DNA of 64,000 bases from Epiperipatus broadwayi (lineage: Eukaryota; Onychophora; Udeonychophora; Euonychophora; Peripatidae). The stretch lies in assembly GCA_028023455.1 (NCBI GenBank), contig JAQFVV010006231.1, positions 6,524,036 through 6,588,035 of the forward strand, in the 5' to 3' direction. The notes beneath the pieces were generated by a model, which worked only from the letters and a program-made list of their open reading frames with translations, made no database searches and had not been told where the DNA came from. Shown piece after piece: positions 48,381 to 60,065 of this stretch; positions within the stretch are counted from its first letter, which is position 1, and each line of letters begins with the position of its first letter. Made by a program: the position numbers and the translations under genes.

Positions 48381-49506
48381 AACTTTTTAAAAAATCTTTT
48401 TCTAATTCTATTTTAGATTTCTCCCCCACCTGCTCTTTAACAAATAGTTTTATATTTTAAAAGCAAAATATACACAATCTTTTTATTTTACAAAATTGCA
48501 TTTTAAAATCTACTTAACTAATCGTATGTTTTCTTAAAATTATGAAACATGTAATGCTATATATGTGAGTTTTACAACGCATATCTCTTCACTAGCGTTA
48601 CAGTATAGATAAAGAAATTTACTTATTATAACCTTATGAAATTAAAAAAAATTTTTTTAATGCTTTAAAACATATGATCCCAAAAATATTCTGACTGAAT
48701 AAAGAACTCTTCAGTTGCCACATCATGACCTCTCCATGTCTTCATCATCTTTGTTCAGTATGCATAAATTATAAATTACTACAACTCAATTTACAAGTGT
48801 TAAATGTTTATGTTCTCTCACTTGATATCTTTAAATAAATAAATTGATGATTATTCCATCATTTATTAAATCAAAAATTATTAGATCTTTTTTTAGCCCA
48901 ATATATGTTTTAAACTTAATTAAAAATAACTATTATATGTTAATAATAATAATCTTTGTTTTTATGAACCTCAGAATGTAGGACTCATGTGAGATTTAAA
49001 AAAAATCTGATCTCTTATTTAGAATATGATCATTATTATCATCATTTTCAACCATTATTTTCCACTGCAGAATGAAGATCTCTCCAAGTTCAATCCATCT
49101 TCTTTGATCTCTAGCCTCTCTTCTCCACATCTCCCCAGCACACTTCCTTATTTCATCCATCCATCTCATGCAGTTTCTTTCTAGGTCTTTTACAATCTCT
49201 TTAGGATTTAGTTTATGATTTTAACTGTTCACCCATTATTGACTCTTCTAGCAATATGTTCTGCTAACTCCACTTCAGTCTCTTAATTCATTCAATGAAG
49301 TCAATAACAACAGTTTGTTCTCTCATCCATGTATTTAATTTTTGATCTATTCTTGTTATATCTAATGTGCATCTCTTCATACTTTGTCAAGTGGTTTGAA
49401 GTCTCTGTATTGCTCTTCTGTTAAGTATCCAAATCTCAGATCCATAAGTAAGAACTGATAAAACACATTTATTAAAAACTTTTCTTTTCAAACACATAGG
49501 CATATC

Positions 49507-50582
49507 TCATTTTAGGGTTAAGTTATTTCTACCAAAAGCATTCCAACCAAGTTTAATTCTATGATCATCTTCATCCATTATGTTTCCATCTGTAATAATA
49601 ATCTGACCAAGATATTTGTAGTTATTAACTTTTTCTAACTCATCATTATCAATCTTTATTTTCTTATTTTTAGAAAATCCATTGAACATTACTTTAGTCT
49701 TTTTAACATTTACCTTTAGTCCTACTTTCTTACTTTCATCTGATAAATTCTTGCAACATTTCCTGAAGCTCTAAAGCATTATTTGCAAAAACAATTACAT
49801 CATCTGCAAAATCTAGATGACTTAAATAATCTCCATTTACTTTTATTTCTTTAGCTTCCCATTTTAATCCACAAAATACTTCTTGCAAAACTGCTGTAAA
49901 AAATTTTGGAGATATGGAGTCATCCTGTTGTACACCTATCTCAATGTTAATCTTTTTAGTATCATTATATAATCTAATTGTTGCTGTTGCATTTTTATAA
50001 ATATTCTTCAGAATATACCTTGATGATCTAATCACTGAAGAAATGCTTATAGAATCAAATGCCTTTTCATAATCAACAAATCCAAAGCAAAATGCCAACT
50101 CATATTCATTGGTTCTTTCTATAACTTCTCTCAATATTTGGATATGATCCATTGAACTACAACCACTTTTAAATCCAGCATGTTCTTTTAGTTGGTTGAG
50201 TTGTAATTGTTTTGATAAAAATTTTGTATAGAACTGATAAAAGACTGATAGGTCTGTAATTTTTAATATCTTTTTATCACCTTTTTAAAAATTAATATTA
50301 ATACTGCATTCTTCCAATCATCTAGTATATCTTTATCATTTAAACATTTGGTATTTAATTTTGTCAAAAAAATAATTATATTTTTTCAACAGCTTCTTTT
50401 AAGTTATCAATTATAATTCCATCATTAACTAGAGCTTTTCTTTTCTTTATAAATTTAATTGAATGTCTCACTTCTTTATTTAAAATCTTGGGAAATTCAA
50501 GAGATATAATAGTTGTAAGAGATACTTCTCTTTGTTCTTTATTGATATACAATTCTTGATAGAATTCTTCTATACATTTCAT
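49507..50582 (-). pseudogene. Reverse transcriptase region of LINE copy B, broken
   Basis: Frames at 50376-50582, 49736-50152 and 49507-49689 give, in order, NKEVRHSIKFIKKRKA; FGFVDYEKAFDSI (catalytic aspartate block); QQDDSISPKFFTA (block 4, with RQG changed to QQD); and LDFADDVIVFA (FADD centre). The conserved glycine of the RQGD block is lost, and a small deletion removes part of the segment between blocks 3 and 4. No continuous ORF exists. Confidence 0.82.
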
Positions 50583-50816
50583 GATGTCATTTCTTTTTTT
50601 AATAATAGTTCCATATTTTTTTTATTGCAGAAATAAGTTTTCTACCAATACCAAGATATTGTTTTACACTCTTGAGATTTTTATTCTCTTCTATAGCTTT
50701 CTTTGTTAGTTTGCAATTATATTTTCTTATATCATTATCAACTCTTTTTTACATCATTTTACAAAATTTGAGATATTCAATTCTTTTTAATGTATCATTT
50801 TTATATATTTTCATAT

Positions 50817-51900
50817 TCATTCTTTTTTTGATAAATTGTCTTCTCTAAGTAAAAATTTTGATGGCCAATTACTGCTTTTTTTTGTACCAGTTATCTTTGT
50901 TGCAGTTTTTAAAAATGTATCAGTTATCTTATTGATTTTGTTCAAATCTGAATCATGTTCAAAATCTGTTAATACTTGAAGATAATTTGCAAGTTCCAAC
51001 TTAAATTCACTGGAATATTTCTGAAGATTAGGAATATCAACTGTGAATATTATTTTTCTTAATAATTTTTGTTTCTCTAGTTTTGCATTAAGATATATCT
51101 TACATCTCACTAATTGATGATCACTTCCTGTGTTGAATTTATTAAGAACATTACAATCTTGAAATATATATTTTCTGTTAGTCAAAATATAATTCAATTC
51201 TGCTATACTTTCATTTGAATGCTTCCATGTATCCATTTTCATTTAACATTTTTTTCAAAAAAAAAAAAAAAGAATTCATAATATAAAGTTTTTCTTCTTC
51301 TGCAAACTTCACACATCTATGACTTCTCTAATTTCTATCACCATAACCACATTACCTATAATATTTTAATCTTTCAATTGTTTGCCAATTCTAGTATTAT
51401 GATCTCCCATGACAATTTTAAAATGTTGTATGGTTTGATCAAGAGTTTTTGTACATCCATATAATAATCCTCTACTTCTTCATCATAATGAAAACTTGTT
51501 GGGGCATAAACCTAAATTATCTTCATTTAATATCTCTTTTAAGTTGACTAACTAATCTTGTCACTTTATATGATACACTATCACTCTCCAAAGTGTTGTT
51601 CTTTCATTTTTTATTTATAATGAATTCTTCTCCACTTGTACTTCCAATGTTTGTGCCTTTGTTGTACAGTACATGTCCACTTTTTAAATCAATTGTCTCT
51701 TTACCTTTTTTTTTCTAATTTCACAAAGTCCAATAAGTACCATTTAATATGAAACAGTTCTTTTTTTCAATTCTTGCAATCTTCCTTCATTTGAAAATGA
51801 TCTGCAGTTATAGATACCTAAATAAAATTTCATCATCAAATGGCAGCCTGCATTCACACCAGGAGATTCTTAGTACCCTTGGCCTTTGGCCAACAACCAC
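50817..51900 (-). pseudogene. Endonuclease region of LINE copy B, broken
   Basis: The frame at 50817-51242 gives ELNYILTNRKYIFQDCN and GSDHQLVRCK, the end of the APE domain with its SDH motif, followed by the linker. The N-terminal half (51360-51900) is visible only in scattered frames: the GDxNxRIG-type block near 51400 and the domain start near 51800 are recognisable by alignment to copy A. A poly-A/T tract at 51250-51270 interrupts the reading. Confidence 0.75.
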
Positions 51901-52516
51901 TGCCTTGACTAATGACTTTACAGTCTTCTATCAGTAAGAGCCATGTTTTATTTTTGTTTGTTGTAAATATTTATTAGAAAAAAATATTATTCACACACAC
52001 ACATTTATTCTGCCTTCAAGAAAGCTCAACTGATATCAATAAAGAGCTATCAGGCAGCTGAAAAGAAATGCCATGGCATTTCTTGAAGCCAATAAACTCA
52101 CCATACTGACTAATGCATGTTGATGAACAGCCCATCCATGTGCATATATTGTATGAATAATCACATAGTAATAATAGCTGCAATGACAGAACATATGGAA
52201 TGGACATTAGGAATTTGTCTTCTCATTTCTTTAAGGCCTCCAAGAGGAATCAAAGAATCTTCTTTCAGTTAACAACAAATGTTATTTTACTGCTACTCTT
52301 CAACATATTTAGTTATCCACAAAGCGCATGTGCATTAACTTAAAAAGCTGACTATTAGTTTATTACAATTCAAAAACATTGTGCTATATAAAATAAATAT
52401 CTCATTAACTTATTATTGCGTAAAATATAGATGAAAAATTACATCTAAAATTTGAAGAATTACATGTAAAGATAATAAATGATTATTGATATTTAGGAGA
52501 ATGATTAGTTTGTAAT

Positions 52517-55210
52517 TTGATAGATAACTTGTGGATCTACATCTCTGAACTCCATCATTGTCTGGAAGCTACTCTTCAACCTGTTCCCTTCTCTGACCAT
52601 CATGCTATTATCACCACACTGCAACTAACCAACTACTCCTCATCCTTTCTCAACCGGTCAATCAGAATGTTAACTAAAGCTTCCATGACTGAAGCCATTG
52701 TATCTGAAGCATACATCCTCTTCCACAAAATCAACATACTAAAAAGGCCCCCAGAAGAGGCGTGGTTCGCCTTCATTGGGATAATCCATTCCTTGATTGC
52801 TCACTATACTAGAAACAACAAAGGGCCATCTACGCTTATGAATGAGCTTGACCAAATCAATAATAAAATAAAGACATGCTCAACTGAACCAGATCATATC
52901 AAACACCTTCTATCACTAAAACATCAGTATAAGAAAAAACAGATGGCTATTGTGGAGTATATTTCTATTAAAAGATCACAAAACTTTCTTACTACCCAAC
53001 ACTGCTGGACTCGGGGATATTTGCGATGGGCATTGGGAGCTAGGAAAAAACTTAACACTCCAACCTCCCTTATTGTCAATGGAAACTATGTCACTGGTCA
53101 TCACATGATTGAACACATTGGTCTTCACTTCAAAAACCGACTTCAAAATAATTTTCCAAAGACTATCAGTGAATGGCTGGATCACCCATCTGCTATAAAC
53201 CATGGCATAACAGCAGCTGATCTTAAAAACCATCTATCAGCACTTTCTGACAGTGTTCATCCCGGGATGCATGCTATACCAAGATTTCTAATTTCCCACC
53301 TTGATAACTTTGCTATCCCAATCATGATGAACATGATCAATCATCTATCCACTAAAAGAAGGGAAATAAATAATCTCTACCCGATTGCCTTAGTGCCATT
53401 CATCAAGAAGAACAAAGATCCAACCAACATCCATAACATAAGGCCTATCTCCATGACACCAATTTTAATCAAAGTTATCGAAGGTGTAATTAAAGAGAAA
53501 ATCCAGCAAAAATTTTTAGACAATATTGTTCAGTCACAATATGCAAGAAAAGGATCTTCAGCCCTGACAGCAATGGGTGAAGTCAAGATTCTCCTTGATC
53601 ATATTAGATCTAATCGCTTATCAAAACCCATTGCAGTCCAGCTAGACATAACAGAGGCTTTTGACTCGATTAATATTCACACACTTCTTACTCTTCTAAA
53701 AGACCTCAACATTCCTTCTCATATTATACAGATTCTGGAGAATCTTCTCTACAATAGGCTAATTCACATCTCCTTAGATGGATTCTACACAGATGGGTTC
53801 TCCCCCGACCTGTCTATTCCTCAAGGATCTCCATTGAGTGCTATCCTTTTTATATACTATCTCAACCCCCTGTTGAGAGATATAGAAATCTCATTCACTG
53901 GAGTATTCATTCCTCGCATCAAAAAATCCTTCAAGTTGTTTGCATATATGGATGATGTCCTCGTAATACTACCATCTCAAAAACATCTCCCAACACTCTA
54001 CAAGATTTTGGATAAATTTGCCCATGATTCACAACTTAAATTTAACTCCAACAAATCTTCATCTTGGAAAATTCTATCGGGAAAGAAAGTCTCATCTAGA
54101 TTTCTAGCTGAGCCCCAGGACTTTCTTGGCTTCCCTATCTCCATGTCTCAAACAGCCATGTCAAAAAAACTACAGAACTCCTTAATCAATTCCACATCCC
54201 AGATTATTCAATCCCTTTCCAGGGTGTATCTCTCCATACAGGGAAAAGTAGCGCTACTGAACATGAAAGTCATGTCCAAGATTGCATACTACCTCCCCAT
54301 CATGACAGCAACAAAAGCCTTTACCAAAAAAATCAATAGTCTATGTGCTAAACTCTTTTGGAAAAACAGTACAACGTCTATAAGCATGACAAGGATGCAA
54401 TACCATCGCAAATCTAACGGGATGTCCTTTCACTCCATCCCCTCAATTATCTTTCAAAAATCTCACACATTAATTCATAACCTCTTACAAAAACATGATT
54501 CCTTCAATATTTCAGAGGCCGTTCAACCGACGGACAGACCTCCTCCTCAAAAATGCTGGCTAGACCAGATTCTCCAGCTTCTCAATCAATTTACATCTAC
54601 TTTACAAAATCCATATAATACAAAAATCACCATCTGGGAAGCCCACCATAAAATCAACCCTGAAATCAACTCAATGTTGCCAATGCTTGGCATCACTAAT
54701 CATAGAATTACTTCAATATTCAAGTTCTTAGCTTTAGAGCCTAAATTTTTAAACTACCTAGTAAAAGTAAATCTGGGAGCCATGCATACCAACTGGTTCC
54801 TCCACCACAAGAGATTTCTTAACAACATTGACCCTATCTGCCCAATCTGCAAGAGGCATGATGAGACATTTGACCACATAATTCGCTCATGTACCGGACT
54901 TGGTAGTATCAAACTTTTAATTTTCCAAAACAGTAAAACTGATATTTACAGAATCCTCTCGCTAAAAGAATCTCTACAAAGTAAACAATTTCCAATTATA
55001 AGAATGTCAGTATTTCTCACCCACTCTATCTGGAATGTGAGATGCAAATTAGTATTCACAAATCCTCCACCAGATCCAAACAGTCTATTCATTTCTCTCT
55101 TAAACAAAATCAAAAATAAAGACATGACCCTTTCCTCCAAATTTTTATTTGAAGAAACCTGGAATCTATTCCAAATTCCAAAGCCCAATACATTTCCAGA
55201 TAGCTTATGA
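52517..55210 (+). CDS. Tx1/L1-like LINE ORF2, 5'-truncated but uninterrupted (897 codons)
   Basis: A single plus-strand frame runs nearly 2.7 kb without a stop. It opens inside the endonuclease: VPFSDHHAI near residue 27 is the terminal SDH motif. Next come the reverse transcriptase blocks NIRPISMTPILIKVIEG, VQLDITEAFDSI, SIPQGSPLSAILFIYYL and FAYMDDVLVILPS (about residues 305-495), a thumb/connection region, and a C-terminal zinc-knuckle-like CPICKRHDETFDHIIRSC (about residues 776-793). It ends with TGA at 55210. There is no ATG at the start, as expected for a 5'-truncated insertion. The DNA is visibly less AT-rich than its surroundings. The catalytic centre reads YMDD where LINEs normally have (F/Y)ADD. 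No frameshifts implies a young copy. The clade is assigned from the QGSPLS and zinc-finger pattern. Confidence 0.9.
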   Translation: MIDNLWIYISELHHCLEATLQPVPFSDHHAIITTLQLTNYSSSFLNRSIRMLTKASMTEAIVSEAYILFHKINILKRPPEEAWFAFIGIIHSLIAHYTRNNKGPSTLMNELDQINNKIKTCSTEPDHIKHLLSLKHQYKKKQMAIVEYISIKRSQNFLTTQHCWTRGYLRWALGARKKLNTPTSLIVNGNYVTGHHMIEHIGLHFKNRLQNNFPKTISEWLDHPSAINHGITAADLKNHLSALSDSVHPGMHAIPRFLISHLDNFAIPIMMNMINHLSTKRREINNLYPIALVPFIKKNKDPTNIHNIRPISMTPILIKVIEGVIKEKIQQKFLDNIVQSQYARKGSSALTAMGEVKILLDHIRSNRLSKPIAVQLDITEAFDSINIHTLLTLLKDLNIPSHIIQILENLLYNRLIHISLDGFYTDGFSPDLSIPQGSPLSAILFIYYLNPLLRDIEISFTGVFIPRIKKSFKLFAYMDDVLVILPSQKHLPTLYKILDKFAHDSQLKFNSNKSSSWKILSGKKVSSRFLAEPQDFLGFPISMSQTAMSKKLQNSLINSTSQIIQSLSRVYLSIQGKVALLNMKVMSKIAYYLPIMTATKAFTKKINSLCAKLFWKNSTTSISMTRMQYHRKSNGMSFHSIPSIIFQKSHTLIHNLLQKHDSFNISEAVQPTDRPPPQKCWLDQILQLLNQFTSTLQNPYNTKITIWEAHHKINPEINSMLPMLGITNHRITSIFKFLALEPKFLNYLVKVNLGAMHTNWFLHHKRFLNNIDPICPICKRHDETFDHIIRSCTGLGSIKLLIFQNSKTDIYRILSLKESLQSKQFPIIRMSVFLTHSIWNVRCKLVFTNPPPDPNSLFISLLNKIKNKDMTLSSKFLFEETWNLFQIPKPNTFPDSL

Positions 55211-55375
55211 CAACAATCTATAAACCACAGGATTTATTCCATACCCTGGATTAATATTTCCATAAATCATCCACTACCAACCCAGTAGTGACATTATAGA
55301 CTCTTATTTAGTCAATGTACTATAAAAAGTTAATGTATTAAAAAACCAATATTCTCCCTAAATAAAATTCTTTTA
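55211..55375 (+). other. 3' untranslated region of the Tx1/L1-like LINE
   Basis: After the stop, about 165 bases continue in the same less AT-rich style and end near aataaaattcttttaaaact (55360-55380), an AATAAA-containing tail without long poly-A. The flank to 55690 is AT-rich and empty. I could not identify a target-site duplication. Confidence 0.5.
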
Positions 55376-55699
55376 AAACTAAAAGCTATCAATTCAAACT
55401 ATGAGAAGTAGTTTAGAGAAGTCTTTATTTTGCAGTGATTCGTAGTAAACATTATGATGGTATGTATTAAATAAATTATATAGCAGTTTTGTATTTCTAT
55501 CTTACTGCTTTCTTTGTAAATAAATGATTTATAAATTTTTTTTTTACATATGTAGTAATGTTTTTTTTTTTTTTTAAGTTTACTTAATTAGACTCATTTC
55601 CATGTTTTCATAACATTTCCATCTTTATTTGTATTCATTTTTTTACTGTTGCGATGATGTAATCTTTGCAAATTTAATTACTTTATCATTTTATATAAT

Positions 55700-56545
55700 A
55701 TATAGGGTACATGAGCGCAGTCTTTCAGATGACCCATCACTCTCCACTCTATCTAATAACACTAATACACTCAAGCACATATATGCTGAAAAGATAAATA
55801 ATCACCAATATAACACCCTAAGGCCGAGATTCTTGGCACACACATGTTGACCTAAGGTCAATCTGAACCCCACATGTACAGGACATAATCTTTTTAATAC
55901 ATATACAAGAGTGGGCAAACATCTCTACAATGTAATAACTAAAACACAGGCTTATTCTATACCTGTGTCTATATATGTAATATATAGGGTATATGAGCAC
56001 AGACTTTCACATATACCCTATATATTACATATATAGACACAGGTATAGAATAAGCCTGTGTTTCAGTTATTATATTGTAGAGATGTTTACCCATCCTTGC
56101 ATATGTATTAAATGGATTATGTCCTGTACATGTGGGGTTCAGATTGACCTTAGGTCAACATGGGTGTGACAAAAATCTCAGCCTCAGGGTGGCCTTCGCG
56201 CATTCCATCATCAGATTTTCAATAGGATGGATGATTGAGTTGGAGTGTGTAGTATATTGGAGCCTGTCCATTAAAGTATGAAGATTGTCTATCTTAATAT
56301 ATATATATCTGAGCACTTATAGTATATATGTGTGGGAGATGATAATCTGGACCAACTGATGATTGCTGGTTTAGCATGAAGTACGTATAGTGGTGATTAT
56401 TTATCTTTTCAGCATATATGTGCTTGAGTGTATTAGTGTTATTAGATAGAGTGGAGAGTGATGGATCATCTAAAAGTCTGTGCTCATATACCCATATACA
56501 TATATAGACACAGGTATAGAATAAGCCTGTGTTTCAGTTTATCAT
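55700..56545. repeat. Nested palindrome of the 39-kb repeat family
   Basis: The inner palindrome is centred near 56014, with arms of about 170-180 bases (agcctgtgttt...tatacctgtgtctatata and its complement; tgaccttaggtcaacatg on the right). The outer arms at 55708-55812 and 56385-56490 are also inverted (aagataaataatcaccaat; attagtgttattagatagag). The block around ggcttcaac/cattaaag near 56270 matches the 39187-39300 segment in inverted orientation. The whole is an 850-bp two-level inverted structure with no coding content. Confidence 0.7.
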
Positions 56546-56549
56546 TTTA

Positions 56550-57420
56550 TAAAGTAAATTAAACCTTACACTTATTTTCTAAATGCTTTTTGCATTCTTT
56601 ATACAAACAACTCTAATTTTAAGTTAGTATTTATTTTTTATACAATTAGAAAAAAGAAAAAATTGAAAACACAAATACAATAAAGAAATACTTTCTTTCA
56701 TTATCTTTCTTCCTCCAAAAATGTTAAGCTTTTTATTTGCTTTTACTCTATTTTTTTACCTATCTGTCTGTGAATCTTATAATTCAATTTTCGCCTACTT
56801 TCCAATTTCCAAAAGATTATTGAAACTTTACATATATATATTCCTGATAGCAATATATATATATTTAGAGTTTGCAAACAATCTCTTTACAATAATGCTA
56901 ATTAATAATATTAAATTGTATCTAAACTTTCTTCATTTATAATTTTTAAAACTGTAAAATATATATATATATATTTAAAGAAATGCTTTTATTCTTATAA
57001 ATGTACCAAAAATAATAATATTTATTTTACAAAGCGCAGACGGTATTGAAATTAAACTGACAAAGTGCAAACCTCTCAAGCGCTTAGCCAATGAGTTCAC
57101 AAATACTGAGACAGAGAATTTAACAAGAAAAGAGTGGTTCCAATAATAATAATAAATTGTCCTCATATCTAATAAATAAAAATATGGGGTGATCATATTT
57201 AGAATTTCCAAAGAATAATTTAAATAACTTGCAATTAACATCTATTATGAATAGATTGTTATTGATATAAGAAAGCTTTAGGGGAGAGGGAGATTCTTTG
57301 GGAATCTGATGTGAATTAATAAATATAATCACCCCACACATTTCTTTGGGAAAGCTGAAAACAAAAATACTTTTTAGTCCATTTTTAAAATTTCCTTCCA
57401 CTTCTCCTTATTTGCGTTGC
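56550..57420. other. AT-rich DNA, nothing recognised
   Basis: Two overlapping minus-strand open frames (56975-57241 and 57120-57401) have composition-driven hydrophobic content and no splice or domain support. Confidence 0.4.
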
Positions 57421-57427
57421 TGAATTA

Positions 57428-57830
57428 TATATAAGGTAATATACCAAATACACCTTAATTTACACTCTACAATGCAATTTTAACATAGGATTTATTTATC
57501 TCCTCTTGCCTACAGTTTCAACTGTCCAGCAGTCATATCAGAGCTACAATATTTAAACATATACAATTAATACCTATCTATACATATATACACAAATATA
57601 AAAATAAAAAACATTTCAAACACTCCAATTTTTAACTTAAATATGGACCTTCAATATCTCTACAATCTAATATCTCTTTATCCCACACTTATATTGAATG
57701 TTTAAATATTGTAGCTCTGATGATGATTGCTGGACAGTTGAAACTTTAAGCAAGAGGAGCTAAATAAATCATATGTTAAAACTACATTGTTGAGTATAAA
57801 TTAAGATGTATTTGGTATATTATGTTAGTC
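57428..57830. mobile_element. Fold-back element with long inverted ends
   Basis: The left end taccaaatacaccttaattt and the right end aattaagatgtatttggta are inverted, and the complementarity continues inward through tttatttatctcctcttgc / gcaagaggagctaaataaa and ttcaactgtccagcagtc / gattgctggacagttgaa. The 100-base unpaired centre is AT-rich. The motif gctctgatgatgattgctgg links it to the 42190-42396 and 36296 elements. A further relative, with gaagaagactgctagacagt, lies at 57880-58080. Confidence 0.75.
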
Positions 57831-57879
57831 CATTTTTGTGAATAAAAGCATTTTTAAAAATATATTTTATTTTATATTT

Positions 57880-58090
57880 TAAAATGCATTTCATTAAACT
57901 GTTTCTGACAATTTTGATTGTCCAGTAGACTAAAAAATTATAGAAAAATATAATATGTATACTAAAATAAAATTATTATATGTTTGTACAAATAAATATA
58001 AAAAAACAGTAACAATTGTATTTTACATTCCTGAAGAAGACTGCTAGACAGTTGAAATTATCTGAAACATTTTAATAAAATACATTGATG
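57880..58090. repeat. Degraded relative of the 57.4-kb fold-back element
   Basis: The left phrase actgtttctgacaattttga with attgtccagtagac pairs with gaagactgctagacagttg and aaattatctgaaacatttta on the right. The same gene-free hairpin architecture is seen, with more divergence between the arms. Confidence 0.6.
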
Positions 58091-58993
58091 AAAATGTAAG
58101 AAAAAATCTATAACCCATCGCATTGTGTGAAATAAGGGCTGTAAAAAAGACTGAACTTCCTTTCAGCATTTGTTTAATCACATTACTGGTAATATGTATC
58201 ATATTCCTTACTTTGCTTACTTATTTTATATCCCAACACTTTTCAGAAACTTCTTTATTTTACTTTAATACTATGCTACATGACATCAGAATTAATTTGA
58301 ACCAGTGTTTCCATGATAAAATAACTGTTTTTGCTCTTGATTGAGAAATTAAATATCTTTTTTTTTTTTATCTTTTAGTTTTCCATGTTTTTGCATATAT
58401 TGTGATCAGATTTTATTTGGAAACTATTTCTAAATCTACTCTAAATTGAAACACATTATAGATAATTATAAATTATTTTAACTTTTATGGTTTTGAAACA
58501 CATATTTATTAGTATCATAATGTTTCTTCAAAAATCACTTTTATTTTTTGTTCAATATCTTTTATTATATATTTCTTCCCATCTTAAGTTTTATAATTAG
58601 CTTTCCACCACACCATTTAACCCATATTCCTACAAAGTCTTTTATAATGCTCTTGGCTTCCATGTAAAATGATATCTGTTTTAATTATTCAATATAATTA
58701 TCTTGTTTTTATATCTCAATATTATAATGTTTCTGCCTAGATGTGAATCAACAGAATGCAAATTACTTAAATATGGCTTTCAAAAAATAAATGCTTGATT
58801 TATTAAAAATAAATAATAGAATTTTTTAGACGAAATTATACTAATGACAAGTTGTATTCATTGATAATGGAGTTGGGTTGAGCATAATATTTTATTCTTG
58901 ATTCCTGGTTCTCTTTAGCAGAGAGTATAACCTATATAAAGTATACTTTCAAAATGTTTATGGTTAGCCAAATAAATTTTAAAAAATATTTAC

Positions 58994-59150
58994 ATGAACA
59001 TGTATATCCATACTCTTTATTGTCAGGATCCTCTACACACCTCGTATCAGCTGGACAGACTGCAATAGCACAAGCATCCAAAGGAGTTTCACAAGTAGGA
59101 CCAGTCCACAAGTCCGGACAAATACAATAAAACTCATTCATCCTATAGAC
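58994..59150 (-). CDS. EGF-repeat protein, second visible exon
   Basis: Minus strand. A T-rich acceptor (gattttttggtag) precedes base 59150 in phase 0, which exactly continues the exon ending at 62004. The donor (gtaaat) follows base 58994 with one base carried. The translation VYRMNEFYCICPDLWTGPTC completes an EGF domain begun in the other exon, and the next EGF starts at CAIAVCPADTRC and reaches YGYTCS before being cut by the intron. The closing residues of that domain (C..G..C) must be in a further exon, which I could not find between 40.9 and 58.9 kb. An alternative acceptor eight bases inside (tctatag) breaks the phase and is rejected. Secreted or type I membrane extracellular domain. 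Confidence 0.82.
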
Positions 59151-59410
59151 CTACCAAAAAATCAACATATATAGATATTCATACAAAATAAATATTTAAT
59201 ATTATTTGTACAAAAAAATCGATGAGAGTTATAAAATAATAAGTATATTATAAAATAACAAATATATATGTAATAAAATCAAAAACACTGAAAAAAAATG
59301 TATAAAGCAATATTAGTGATAGTTATCATAAGCTTAGTTGATCATTTTTCTCACTTTGCATACACTCATAAATGTAGCACTGAATGAAGATTTGTGATTG
59401 ATAGCATTTT

Positions 59411-59585
59411 AAACAAGGTAAAACTCTCTATACAGTAGTGCCACCCTGTGCCAAACAGAGTAATCAATGGATGCCAGAAGGCATGTGCATAAAATCCCTA
59501 TCTAGTGCCTACTCATCCAATATCCCCAGACTAGTTTCTGGCTGTGGCCTTTATCAGTGAGGAGCTTTTGGCATCCATTGATTAG
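59411..59585. repeat. Fragment of the 35-kb fold-back family
   Basis: The left-terminal phrase ttttaaacaaggtaaaactc, then aatcaatggatgccagaagg, atctagtgcctactcatcca and ctagtttctggctgtggcct, matches the left arm of 35097-35657. The opposite arm is truncated to aagcttttggcatccattga-like sequence at the end. Confidence 0.7.
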
Positions 59586-59819
59586 ATGGTGATCATGTGA
59601 TGTTTAGTGGTTTGATAGCATTTTACTTGTAGTTATATAATGGATTATATCCATCAATGGAAAATAATCCCATAAAGTGAACTTGTATGATAATCCTTAA
59701 TATTTGGAAATCACTCATTAACTGTGTGTTCCTAAAAAAAAAAAAATAATTAAAAATTAGGAGGTCTCATAAATATACAAATTTTCTACTAATTGATGCC
59801 TTTAGTGTCATTTTAAATT

Positions 59820-60065
59820 CAGTAGTCATGAATTGATCTAAAAGTCACCAGTTTAATTCTCATGCTAGACTGTCACTGATCAGACTGACAACATCTGAAA
59901 AAGAGAGTCGATATTTACCATTCGAAATATTGTATTCTATACTAATCTGTTATTATTGCCAGATAAAAATGTATTTGGAAAAATGTAAATAAAGTTCGAT
60001 TTTTTTTTTTCTAAAAACATTTAACAAATCAAATTAGATAATAAAAATAGTCTAACATAAATATA
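59820..60065 (+). repeat. SINE copy of the 25-kb family
   Basis: The decayed head (catgaattgatctaaaagtc) is followed by the family body: ctgtcactgatcagactgac, atactaatctgttattatt and the tail atgtatttggaaaaatgtaa with aaagttcga. It is oriented on the plus strand inside the minus-strand EGF gene intron. Confidence 0.65.

Larger units (their letters stand above)
49010..52282 (-). mobile_element. RTE-like non-LTR retrotransposon, copy B, near full length
   Basis: Same element and orientation as copy A, and here the 3' end is inside the window. The 3' tail is a short trinucleotide-rich stretch (on the minus strand aaaatgatgataataatgat, about 49025-49050), as is usual for RTE-type LINEs, which lack long poly-A. 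The 5' edge near 52282 coincides with that of copy A. Compared with copy A, about 24 bases are deleted within the RT region near 50020, where atatcctggatctat is missing. The C-terminal region extends beyond what copy A shows, through a stretch rich in tctccatctctc-like words. Dead, with many frameshifts. Confidence 0.88.

Noticed and set aside
52976-53233. Minus-strand open frame inside the large LINE ORF
   Set aside because: It is the antisense shadow of the 897-codon plus-strand ORF.
56975-57401. Overlapping minus-strand open frames as exons of the EGF gene
   Set aside because: A possible acceptor at 57075 gives a frame with only one of the needed cysteines and no G-x-x-C ending.
40799-58994. 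Splicing the EGF exon (58994-59150) directly onto the transmembrane exon (40799-40898) to make a type I EGF receptor
   Set aside because: The phase fits, but the fifth EGF domain would lack its last two cysteines, and the basic residues lie on the wrong side of the membrane span for a type I protein. A missing EGF-completing exon was searched for between 40.9 and 58.9 kb and not found.
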